A stretch of DNA of 12,207 nt from HK-STAS-PATE-36 sp964610345 (lineage in GTDB: Bacteria > Patescibacteriota > Saccharimonadia > Saccharimonadales > JAGQNJ01). This document shows positions 1 through 7,233 of the stretch, piece after piece. Positions within the stretch are counted from its first letter, which is position 1. Each line of letters starts with the position of its first letter. The DNA lies in NCBI GenBank assembly GCA_964610345.1, contig CAZSVQ010000027.1:1-12207 (forward strand). Reading direction: 5' to 3'. A model generated the notes under the pieces. That model was given only the letters and a program-made list of their open reading frames with translations. It searched no databases and was not told where the DNA came from. Position numbers and translations under genes: made by a program.

Positions 1-1307
1 ACGGACTCAGGTTAAATTTTAGCCATGGCACAAATGAAGAACGATTACAACAAATCGACTGGATACGTCGTGCAAGTAAGGCTTATGGCAAACCTGTAGC
101 AATCATTCAAGACTTGCAAGGGCCAAAAATACGTTTAGGTGACTTTGACGGTATTATCAACGTAAGAGCTGGTCAAAGCCTGCAGTTTAAGTTTAAAGCT
201 GATTATGCACGGTCGGGCTTTATACCTACACAATACGATTTAAGTAAAAAGGTTAAACGGGGCGAGAGATTGTATCTTTATGATGGCAAAATTCAAACAA
301 AAGTTACAAGCGTAAGTAATGGTGTTGTACATGCCCGCGCAGATAATGACGGCATTTTAATTAAGCGTAAAGGAATCAATTTGCCAGATACAGATTTTGC
401 TGGTGATATTATTACTTCTAAAGACAAACAAGATATAGCGTTTAGTTCTACCCAAGATATTGATTATATCGCTTTAAGTTTTGTGCAGTCGGCCTCGGAT
501 ATTGGGCGACTACGGCGCATGTTAAAAAACCTAGGTAGTCACGCCAAGATAATTGCGAAAATTGAAACCAAAGCAGCAATTGAGAATATAGAATCAATAA
601 TCCAGGAGGCTGATGCAGTTATGGTTGCTCGCGGAGATCTGGCGATAGAAACATTACCAGAATCTGTCCCATTAGAACAGCGTAATATTATCGGACTGGG
701 CTTAAGATATAAAAAACCTACAATTGTCGCCACTCAAATGCTGGCAAGTATGACAAATTCACCAGAACCATCTCGTGCTGAGGTTTCCGATGTAGCAACT
801 GCGGTAATTGTTGGTGCTGACTGTGTGATGTTGAGCGATGAAACAGCTAGCGGTAAATATCCAGTCGAGGCAGTGCAAGTCATGAAACGTGTAGTGACTT
901 ACACAGAAGATAATTCTAAAATTAAAGCACAGTTTCCGGCATATGAAGAGCACACTAGGCAGAGTGCCATATCTGGTGCGATTATTTCGCTAGCTAAAGA
1001 GGTTGGCGCTAAAGCGATTGTGGCGGAGACAAAATCTGGTGTAACCGCAACCCAAATTGCGTCTTACCGACCAGAGATTCCGGTCATTGCTGTGACGTCG
1101 GATATTTTTGTCGCCCAGCAGCTTGCAATAGTTTATGGTACCAAAAGCTATGTTCGGCCAGTCGATCAGTACGCGGCAACAAAATTAACTAATTGGCTCA
1201 AACAAAAAAAAGTTTTGATGAGTGGTGATATTGTTGTGACAGCTTCTGGTAAGTATCCTGGTGTTGTTGGCACAACCGATACTATTAAAGTTCGTGTGCT
1301 AAAATAG
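1..1307 (+). CDS. pyk: Pyruvate kinase, 5'-truncated by the window edge
   Basis: Converts phosphoenolpyruvate and ADP to pyruvate and ATP in the cytoplasm, the last step of glycolysis. The reading frame is open from base 3, and its first codons read GLRLNFSHG, the conserved pyruvate kinase N-terminal motif. The true start therefore lies upstream of the window, with roughly 25-40 residues missing. The TTG at 114 lies inside the conserved DLQGPKIR strand and is not a start. Order: barrel domain with QDLQGPKIR, then the lid (B) domain up to RKGINLP, then the barrel again with ALSFVQS, the active-site segment AKIIAKIETK (catalytic Lys at 558-560), the metal-binding MVARGDLAIE and the ATQMLASM helix. 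The C-terminal domain follows and ends GVVGTTDTIKVRVL, as expected. It stops 73 bases before the chosen pgk start, and no hairpin terminator is visible between them. The identification is secure; only the N-terminus is unseen. Confidence 0.97.
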   Translation, partial: GLRLNFSHGTNEERLQQIDWIRRASKAYGKPVAIIQDLQGPKIRLGDFDGIINVRAGQSLQFKFKADYARSGFIPTQYDLSKKVKRGERLYLYDGKIQTKVTSVSNGVVHARADNDGILIKRKGINLPDTDFAGDIITSKDKQDIAFSSTQDIDYIALSFVQSASDIGRLRRMLKNLGSHAKIIAKIETKAAIENIESIIQEADAVMVARGDLAIETLPESVPLEQRNIIGLGLRYKKPTIVATQMLASMTNSPEPSRAEVSDVATAVIVGADCVMLSDETASGKYPVEAVQVMKRVVTYTEDNSKIKAQFPAYEEHTRQSAISGAIISLAKEVGAKAIVAETKSGVTATQIASYRPEIPVIAVTSDIFVAQQLAIVYGTKSYVRPVDQYAATKLTNWLKQKKVLMSGDIVVTASGKYPGVVGTTDTIKVRVLK

Positions 1308-1345
1308 AAAATAATTTTAAAAACTAACTCAGATTTTATTATTTT

Positions 1346-1354
1346 TGATACAAT
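1346..1354 (+). promoter_or_regulatory. Extended -10 promoter of pgk
   Basis: The sequence TGATACAAT matches the extended -10 consensus TGnTAnAAT, with hexamer TACAAT at 1349-1354. No good -35 lies 16-18 bases upstream, as is usual for extended -10 promoters. Transcription should start near 1361, just before the ribosome binding site of pgk. Inferred from sequence only. Confidence 0.55.
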
Positions 1355-1367
1355 AGATACTAGATAG

Positions 1368-1374
1368 GGTGGAG
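1368..1374 (+). promoter_or_regulatory. Ribosome binding site that sets the pgk start
   Basis: GGTGGAG lies six bases before TTG 1381. The alternative in-frame GTG at 1369 falls inside this purine-rich stretch and only about eight bases after the predicted transcription start, so it is probably not the start codon. Confidence 0.6.
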
Positions 1375-1380
1375 TATTCC

Positions 1381-2670
1381 TTGAATTTTACTAAAAAGAC
1401 TATTAAAGATATAAATTTACAGGGTAAGACCGTTTTGCTGCGAGCAGATTATAATGTGCCGCTAACCAAAGACGGGCGTATCAGTGATGATTATAGAATT
1501 AAAAAATCATTACCCACTATTGAATATTTAATAAAACAAAATTGCAAAGTAGTAGTTTGCTCGCACCTGGGGCGACCTGACGGCAAACGGAATCTTGATT
1601 ACAGCCTAGCAACAGTAGCTAAACAGCTTGGTAAACTGCTTGATAATAGAGTATATTTTGTTGCCGATACCATTGGTGATACTGTTAAAAAATCAATAGA
1701 ACACCTTAAGCAGGGTGAAGTGTTGCTGCTAGAAAATTTACGCTTTTATCCTGGCGAAGAATCCAATGACGAAGATTTTGCTAAGCAACTCGCAAGTTTG
1801 GCAGATGTATTTGCAGAAGACGGTTTTGGGATTGTTCACCGAGCACACGCATCAACCGAAGGTGTGACGCATTATTTACCAAGTGTGGCTGGATTGTTAC
1901 TTGAAAAAGAGGTAGCAACTATTAACCAAGTTTTAATTAAGCCAAAACGCCCGTTGATGGCAATTGTTGGTGGAGCCAAAGTATCCGATAAGATTGAAAT
2001 ATTAGAAAAGTTTATTAAGTTAGCCGATATTGTTGTAGTTGGTGGAGCTATGGCAAACACTTTTCTTAAAGCCAAAGGTATAGATATTGCTAAAAGTTTG
2101 TCTGCTCCTGAAGACGTACCACTAGCTAAAGATATAATGCGCCAAGCAGAGATAGAGGCTAAAAAACGTCAATTTACGTTTTATTTACCACAAGATAGCG
2201 TGGTGGCTAATAAAATTGATAAAACTGCTAAAACGCGGATTGTAGATTGGGATGCGCATGTTTTTGCAACGCTAGAAAACTATCCAAGTCGCCCACCTCG
2301 AGAAGCCGGCAAACTAAAAACGGACGAGATCATACTTGATATTGGGCCGTTTTCTGGCGCGTTTATTGCTGGGAGTATGCAAATGGTTAATACAGTGGTT
2401 TGGAATGGCACAATGGGTGTGACTGAAACTCCGGCTATTGACGGGCCGGTCGGGCCATTTGCTCATGGTACTGAAATAGTTATTGAGGCGCTGATGGGTG
2501 AGTTTGGGCATCGTCCGTTTAGCTTGATTGGCGGTGGTGATACATCGGGCTATATAGAAGAACGAGGATTGGTAGATTGTTTTGATCATGTTTCTACTGG
2601 GGGTGGTGCAAGCCTTGACTTGTTGGCAGGTAAAAAATTACCAGGCTTAGAAGCTTTAAAGGATAAATAG
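1381..2670 (+). CDS. pgk: Phosphoglycerate kinase
   Basis: Transfers phosphate from 1,3-bisphosphoglycerate to ADP, the first ATP-yielding step of glycolysis. The TTG start at 1381 gives MNFTKKTIKDINLQGKTV, which matches the family N-terminus, and it has a ribosome binding site at proper distance; GTG 1369 would add four residues. Visible motifs in order: the signature VLLRADYNVP, SHLGRP, LLENLRFYPGE, HRAHAST (substrate-binding His/Arg), GGAKVSDKI, the WNGTMGV turn near the nucleotide site, and the glycine-rich GGGDTSGY and VSTGGGASLDLL near the C-terminus. At 429 residues it is somewhat longer than the common ~390-400, with part of the extra length around NYPSRPPREAGK and DGPVGPFAHGTE. The usual NDAFG is EDGFG here. 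It lies 14 bases from tpiA. Confidence 0.97.
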   Translation: MNFTKKTIKDINLQGKTVLLRADYNVPLTKDGRISDDYRIKKSLPTIEYLIKQNCKVVVCSHLGRPDGKRNLDYSLATVAKQLGKLLDNRVYFVADTIGDTVKKSIEHLKQGEVLLLENLRFYPGEESNDEDFAKQLASLADVFAEDGFGIVHRAHASTEGVTHYLPSVAGLLLEKEVATINQVLIKPKRPLMAIVGGAKVSDKIEILEKFIKLADIVVVGGAMANTFLKAKGIDIAKSLSAPEDVPLAKDIMRQAEIEAKKRQFTFYLPQDSVVANKIDKTAKTRIVDWDAHVFATLENYPSRPPREAGKLKTDEIILDIGPFSGAFIAGSMQMVNTVVWNGTMGVTETPAIDGPVGPFAHGTEIVIEALMGEFGHRPFSLIGGGDTSGYIEERGLVDCFDHVSTGGGASLDLLAGKKLPGLEALKDK

Positions 2671-2672
2671 GG

Positions 2673-2678
2673 TACAAT
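2673..2678 (+). promoter_or_regulatory. -10 box just ahead of tpiA (predicted leaderless start)
   Basis: TACAAT lies in the 14-base gap between pgk and tpiA and ends six bases before the ATG at 2685. A transcript starting 6-7 bases downstream would begin at the start codon. No ribosome binding site is visible at proper distance. Read-through from pgk is an alternative way to express tpiA. Confidence 0.4.
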
Positions 2679-2684
2679 TTGTAT

Positions 2685-3476
2685 ATGACAAAACGTAAAT
2701 TAATAGTCGGCAATTGGAAAATGCACCTCAATACCGCACAAGCTAGTTTATTAGTGCATAGATTACACGAGCGAATAAAGATTTACCGTAATATTGAAGT
2801 TGTGTTATCTCCGAGTACTTTGGTGTTGCAACCGCTGAGTTTACAGATTGATCGTCGCAAGTTCCGTCTCAGCGCTCAGAATGCTTATCATAAAGATGAC
2901 GGTGCTTATACTGGTGAAGTTTCATTTACTATGCTCAGGGACCTTGCACATTATTGTATTATTGGTCATTCAGAGCGAAGACTTTATTTTAAAGAAGATC
3001 TTGACCTCATTAGAGACAAGGTTGCAGCGTGTGTACGTAATGAAATCACACCAATTTTGTGCATAGGTGAAACTCACACCGAACGTCGAGCAGGTGAAAC
3101 CAAACGAGTACTCCATGATCAAGTGGTGACCGCTTTAAGTAATTTAACAGCGCATGAAGTCGGTGAAATGGTTATTGCCTACGAGCCAATTTGGGCTATC
3201 AGTACGTTTGGTGGCGAGCTTGCAAAACCAACCCAAGCCAAAGAAGCGATGGATTTTATTCGACAACAAATTAGTGATCTATACGGCAGAAAAGCAGCTA
3301 AAAATATTAGGATACTTTACGGCGGTAGTGTAGATGATCAAATTGCTCGGGGTTATCTTGAGTTAGACGGTTGTGATGGGGTTTTAGTTGGCGGGGCAAG
3401 TATCAATTATCATAAATTTGCCAGTATCGTAAACTCTACTTACAAAATGTTACACGATAAGGGTGCAGATGAATAA
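2685..3476 (+). CDS. tpiA: Triosephosphate isomerase
   Basis: Interconverts dihydroxyacetone phosphate and glyceraldehyde 3-phosphate in the cytoplasm. The protein has 263 residues from ATG 2685; a TTG two codons upstream is less likely. Active-site residues are all visible: Asn10 and Lys12 in VGNWKMH, His95 in IIGHSERR, Glu167 in AYEPIW, and the phosphate-binding YGGSV (212-216) and LVGGAS. The phosphate-gripping loop 6 is unusual. The common AIGTGKTAT is replaced by AISTFGGELAK (171-181), with Ser for the first loop Gly and about two extra residues. The catalytic residues are intact, so an active enzyme is expected. The 3' end overlaps the next gene by 8 bases. Confidence 0.96.
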   Translation: MTKRKLIVGNWKMHLNTAQASLLVHRLHERIKIYRNIEVVLSPSTLVLQPLSLQIDRRKFRLSAQNAYHKDDGAYTGEVSFTMLRDLAHYCIIGHSERRLYFKEDLDLIRDKVAACVRNEITPILCIGETHTERRAGETKRVLHDQVVTALSNLTAHEVGEMVIAYEPIWAISTFGGELAKPTQAKEAMDFIRQQISDLYGRKAAKNIRILYGGSVDDQIARGYLELDGCDGVLVGGASINYHKFASIVNSTYKMLHDKGADE

Positions 3477-3954
3477 TCAAGACAATGAGCCAAAACATAT
3501 GGATGCCACCAAACCCGGCGTTGCTCCCGTTAGTCACACGTCAAAGCCAGCTTTAGTTAGCTCTCCGCAACTGCCATATGATCCAATGATGCGCGATTCT
3601 GATATAAAACCGCTAGAAAATCAAATTCAAGATCATAAAAAAATAAACTTACAACCAACCACTACCAAAACCGAATTAGAAAAAGAACAGCAAGCAGAAA
3701 AACCAGAATCAAAATCAGACACAGAACAATCGCAAGCAACTGAAGGCAGTCAAGAACTGCCAGAGGGTGTAATTGAAAATAAAAATCCAATAATTGACCA
3801 ACAAGCAGAAAAAATACAAGAATTAATAGATAAAAAAACTTATAATCTTCCAATCAAACCAACAAAATCTAAAATTATGTTAATTATCGGCATAGTATTA
3901 ACGGCTTTAATTGCAATAATTGGTATAGTTTTTGCCATTTTTACCATAATTTAA
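3469..3954 (+). CDS. Predicted tail-anchored membrane protein of unknown function
   Basis: I do not recognise a family. From ATG 3469 the product has 161 residues. About 130 are hydrophilic, rich in Gln, Glu, Lys, Pro and Ser, and low in complexity, so probably disordered. A single hydrophobic segment follows at about 135-161 (IMLIIGIVLTALIAIIGIVF...) and ends the protein. The basic stretch just before it (KPTKSK) favours a cytoplasmic N-terminal domain, that is a tail-anchored topology. GTG 3463 is an alternative start, but ATG 3469 has AAGG six bases upstream. The gene overlaps the tpiA stop by 8 bases, which suggests translational coupling. A function linked to glycolysis cannot be inferred from position alone. 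Confidence 0.75.
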   Translation: MNNQDNEPKHMDATKPGVAPVSHTSKPALVSSPQLPYDPMMRDSDIKPLENQIQDHKKINLQPTTTKTELEKEQQAEKPESKSDTEQSQATEGSQELPEGVIENKNPIIDQQAEKIQELIDKKTYNLPIKPTKSKIMLIIGIVLTALIAIIGIVFAIFTII

Positions 3955-3972
3955 ATACACTAACTCCTAAAG

Positions 3973-3981
3973 TGTTAAAAT
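3973..3981 (+). promoter_or_regulatory. Extended -10 promoter of the helicase gene (predicted leaderless)
   Basis: TGTTAAAAT matches the extended -10 form TGnTAnAAT and ends six bases before GTG 3988. The predicted transcription start coincides with the start codon, and no Shine-Dalgarno sequence is present. A short inverted repeat (ACACT 3957-3961, AGTGT 3971-3975) overlaps the upstream edge of the box and may be incidental. Confidence 0.5.
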
Positions 3982-3987
3982 AGTTTA

Positions 3988-6900
3988 GTGATACAAACAC
4001 TTCTAGAAGGTTTAAATGATGAACAAAAACGGGCCGTACAAACTACTGACGGACCGCTATTAATATTAGCTGGTGCAGGTTCTGGTAAAACCAAAACGCT
4101 TACACATCGCATTGCTTATTTAATAGCAAAAAATCTTGCTACACCGTACAATATTTTAGCCGTCACATTCACCAATAAAGCGGCGCGTGAAATGCGTGAG
4201 CGTACTGCAAAATTATTAGGCGAAAACCCAGACAACCGTTCATTCATGCCTTATTCTGGAACTTTTCATTCGATTTGCGTCAGAATTCTACGTATGAGCG
4301 GCGAGCAAGTAGGGATTGCGAGTAATTTTGTAATTTTTGACGAAACAGATAAGCAAAATGCAATTAAAAAAATAATCAAAGTACTCAGTATAGAAGAAAA
4401 AAGCTTTCCGGCTAGGACTGTCGCTAGCGTCATCAGTAACGCAAAAAATGAATTAGTATCGCCAGACGAATATAAAAATATCGCCAAAGGCGCCATGCAA
4501 GAAACGGTTGCTAAGATCTACCCTCGGTACCAAACCTTACTCAAAGAAGCTAATGCTCTAGATTTTGATGATTTGATAACCAAAACGGTTAATATGCTAC
4601 AAAAAAGTGAAAATGTGCGCGCAAAATGGCAAAATCAATTTAAATATATCATGATCGACGAATACCAAGACACCAATGCAGCTCAGTATAAATTAGTTAA
4701 ATTATTAACTGGGTCACACAACAACATAGCCGTAGTTGGGGACGATTGGCAATGTCTACTCCCTGATAGTTTGATTGAGACCAAAGACGGTCCTAAGAAA
4801 ATAAAAGATGTGAAGAAGGGTACCTTAATAAGATCGGCGGCGGGGTATGGAAAAACGCATTATTTTTCTGTTACAGCAAACAAGAAATCACAATTTAAGG
4901 GTAAGCTTTTAAAAATAACCACCCTGTCTGGCCGAGTTATTAACTGTACACCAAATCATATGCTTTTCTCTCGCTGGGAAGCGACTAAGTCGTACTTTGT
5001 GTATTTGATGTATTCGGCCTATCATGGCTATCGAATTGGGGTCACTAAAGGTATGCGATTTGATGGCAAAAAGGATGATATCGGTTTAAGAGTACGTGCC
5101 AACCAAGAGCGTGCTCAGAAAATGTGGGTTATTAAAGTTTGCAAGACTAGGGAGGAGGCACTCTACAATGAGGCACTTATAGCGTATAGGTACGGTATTC
5201 CAATGCTTGTCTTTCATGCGTTTTCTAATAGGGGGATGCAGTTTAAGCAAGAGCACATTGACGCTATATATAAGCAGATCGACACACATTCTCGTGCCAG
5301 TGAATTAATGTCAGATTTTGGGTTAGTTGATGAATATCCACACTTTTCTCCTCAAGCAACAACAAGAAACGGTAAAAATCGAATAATCCTTAATATAGTA
5401 TTATTTGGAGATAAACGAATATCAACTAAAAGTCCATGGTCTGCAAGTAGGCTTTCTGTCAACACAACTAAAAAGCGGGATCTTATAGAATTCGAGGAAC
5501 TCGGATATAGCGTACGGGCTGGTAAAGCAGGAACATACCGGTCAGAGGTTCATAAGCTAGACTACGGTCAAATTGAAAAAGCTTATGAATCAGTGTTAAC
5601 ACATACCAAGTTAGATATGCAAGTTGTAAAATACGCATTTTTAACAGATAAGAAATTTATGTTTACGCCAGCTTCACATCTGTACCCTGGTATGCTTTTG
5701 CCGGTGGTGAAAGATGGTGGTGTGTTTGGAGAGCAGATTAAATCAGTTGATCTTATCGATTACATCGGTGATGTCTACGATCTTGATATTAAGGATGTCC
5801 ATAATTATGAGGCAGATGGTATTATCGTTCATAATTCAATCTATAGTTGGAGAGGTGCCGATTTTAGAAATATTTTAAATTTTGAACGTGATAATAAAAA
5901 AACTACCATTATAAAGTTAGAACAGAATTACCGGAGTACCAAAAAGATTTTGGATGCTGCCCACGCAGTAATTACTAAAAATCAACAACGGTCAGATAAA
6001 AAACTTTGGACTGCGGAGCCTGATGGTCATGCAGTGCAAATTGTTCAAGTTGCTCATGAGCGAGCTGAGGGTGAGGCAGTTGTTAGGCGTATTAAAACGG
6101 CAGTAGACATCAATGCTCGTAGCTATAAAGATTTTGCAATTCTTTATCGGACAAACGCCCAAAGTCGGTCAATAGAAGAATCGCTGGTGCAGTATGGCAT
6201 TCCGTACAAAATAGTTGGCGGTGTACGTTTTTATGACCGTAAAGAAATTAAAGATATTATGGCTTATCTGAGGTTAATATATCAGCCGGAGGATATTATC
6301 AGCTTTGAGCGGATAGTAAATGTGCCAACCCGGGGAATCGGTACAAAATCTTTACAAAACTTTTTACAGTGGAAACAAGAGTATGGGTTAACTTTGCTTG
6401 ACGCTCTGATTACTGCAGGACAATGCACCGCTGTTACTTCCAAGGCTCGAAACGGATTACAAGAGTTGGCAGATATTGTCATAAGTTTGCGGTCAGTGAT
6501 GCCTGATACGGCTGTAGCCAGCATAATCGAATCATTAGTTGGAAGGTTAGATTATTATAATTATTTAAATGATGGCACTATACAAGGTGAATCAAGACAA
6601 GAAAACGTTAAAGAACTATTAACTGTTGCCGAGCAGTATCAAGATTTGGGGCTAGATGGATTTTTAGAAGAAGTTAGCTTGGTAAGTGATATTGACCAAG
6701 CTGATTTAAGCGGAAATGTGGTAACTTTAATGACACTACATAGTGCCAAAGGCCTTGAGTTCCCGGTGGTATTTATGGCTGGTATGGAAGAAACAATCTT
6801 CCCGCATTCACGTGCACTATACGATCAGCATGAAATGGAAGAAGAGCGTAGACTTTGTTATGTTGGCATGACTCGGGCCCGAGAAGAGCTATATATGATT

Positions 6901-7233
6901 CATGCTAGCGCTCGGATGCTGTACGGCGGCATGCAACATAACCCACCATCACGCTTTTTAAGTGAGATTGATGCTGAATCAATTATTGAAAACAGTTTTT
7001 TGCAAAACAATAGTAGTTTTATGCAAGATTTTAACGAACCAATAATTACCAGCGATCAATCAGATGAACCTCGTTATGTCCCAGAACTTTATGAAGGCGA
7101 TGGAGTTAAACATCAGATTTTTGGGCTCGGTACGGTACTTGAACTTGACGGAGATGTCGCTACAATTTACTTCAAGGGTAAAGGTAGTAAAAAAATCAAC
7201 ATCGCTTTTGCTAGTATTGAGAAGTTGAAATGA
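3988..7233 (+). CDS. pcrA: UvrD/PcrA-type 3'-5' DNA helicase containing an intein
   Basis: Superfamily 1A ATP-dependent helicase for DNA repair and for clearing replication or transcription obstacles. It encodes 1081 residues, 361 of them an intein (256-616), leaving a 720-residue mature helicase, the normal length. Motifs: Walker A GAGSGKT (29-35), AVTFTNKAAREM (Ia), GTFHS, DEYQDTN (224-230, motif II), motif III split as VVGDDWQ / SIYSWRGAD around the intein, LEQNYRST (IV), TLHSAKGLEFPVVF (V) and RRLCYVGMTRARE (VI). The C-terminus carries the PcrA/UvrD Tudor-like domain (GDGVKHQIFGLGTVLE to SIEKL), known in PcrA to contact RNA polymerase. GTG 3988 gives MIQTLLEGLNDEQKRAV, the expected N-terminus. 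The Trp in GDDWQ, where many homologues have Asp, fits CPR sequences I recall. The stop overlaps the next gene as ATGA. Symbol uvrD is equally acceptable. Confidence 0.96.
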   Translation: MIQTLLEGLNDEQKRAVQTTDGPLLILAGAGSGKTKTLTHRIAYLIAKNLATPYNILAVTFTNKAAREMRERTAKLLGENPDNRSFMPYSGTFHSICVRILRMSGEQVGIASNFVIFDETDKQNAIKKIIKVLSIEEKSFPARTVASVISNAKNELVSPDEYKNIAKGAMQETVAKIYPRYQTLLKEANALDFDDLITKTVNMLQKSENVRAKWQNQFKYIMIDEYQDTNAAQYKLVKLLTGSHNNIAVVGDDWQCLLPDSLIETKDGPKKIKDVKKGTLIRSAAGYGKTHYFSVTANKKSQFKGKLLKITTLSGRVINCTPNHMLFSRWEATKSYFVYLMYSAYHGYRIGVTKGMRFDGKKDDIGLRVRANQERAQKMWVIKVCKTREEALYNEALIAYRYGIPMLVFHAFSNRGMQFKQEHIDAIYKQIDTHSRASELMSDFGLVDEYPHFSPQATTRNGKNRIILNIVLFGDKRISTKSPWSASRLSVNTTKKRDLIEFEELGYSVRAGKAGTYRSEVHKLDYGQIEKAYESVLTHTKLDMQVVKYAFLTDKKFMFTPASHLYPGMLLPVVKDGGVFGEQIKSVDLIDYIGDVYDLDIKDVHNYEADGIIVHNSIYSWRGADFRNILNFERDNKKTTIIKLEQNYRSTKKILDAAHAVITKNQQRSDKKLWTAEPDGHAVQIVQVAHERAEGEAVVRRIKTAVDINARSYKDFAILYRTNAQSRSIEESLVQYGIPYKIVGGVRFYDRKEIKDIMAYLRLIYQPEDIISFERIVNVPTRGIGTKSLQNFLQWKQEYGLTLLDALITAGQCTAVTSKARNGLQELADIVISLRSVMPDTAVASIIESLVGRLDYYNYLNDGTIQGESRQENVKELLTVAEQYQDLGLDGFLEEVSLVSDIDQADLSGNVVTLMTLHSAKGLEFPVVFMAGMEETIFPHSRALYDQHEMEEERRLCYVGMTRAREELYMIHASARMLYGGMQHNPPSRFLSEIDAESIIENSFLQNNSSFMQDFNEPIITSDQSDEPRYVPELYEGDGVKHQIFGLGTVLELDGDVATIYFKGKGSKKINIAFASIEKLK
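4753..5835 (+). mobile_element. Intein in helicase motif III with a GIY-YIG-like nuclease domain
   Basis: In-frame self-splicing element of 361 residues. It begins at Cys1 (TGT 4753), directly after GDDWQ, and ends at Asn361 (AAT 5833), followed by Ser+1 (TCA 5836), which rejoins SIYSWRGAD. All splicing residues are present: block A CLLPDSLIETKDGPKKI, block B TPNH (66-69), block F with DLDIKDVHNYEADG, and block G IIVHN|S. It should therefore splice by the standard Cys1/Asn/Ser+1 pathway. The middle (about 80-300) shows no LAGLIDADG or HNH motif. Residues 81-99 read like a GIY-YIG core (YFVYLMY, then YRIGVTK), followed by Arg112/114 and Glu140 in YNEALIAYRYGIP, at about GIY-YIG spacing. The remainder (about 155-300) could be a DNA-recognition region. 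The intein call is very secure; the nuclease class is inference. Confidence 0.95.

Noticed and set aside
114..1307. TTG at 114 as the start of pyruvate kinase
   Set aside because: The frame is open from base 3 and encodes conserved family sequence (RLNFSHG) upstream; TTG 114 is an internal Leu of DLQGPKIR. The gene is cut by the window edge.
1369..1380. GTG 1369 as the pgk start
   Set aside because: It lies within the purine-rich ribosome binding site and close to the predicted transcription start; TTG 1381 has proper spacing and the usual family N-terminus.
3957..3975. Inverted repeat ACACT/AGTGT ahead of uvrD as an operator or terminator
   Set aside because: Only five base pairs, no U-tract, and frequent by chance in this base composition.
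7231..7233. TGA recoding (glycine) as in Gracilibacteria/SR1
   Set aside because: The helicase C-terminus ends as expected for the PcrA Tudor-like domain exactly at this TGA, and a second gene also ends at TGA (10737), so TGA acts as stop.
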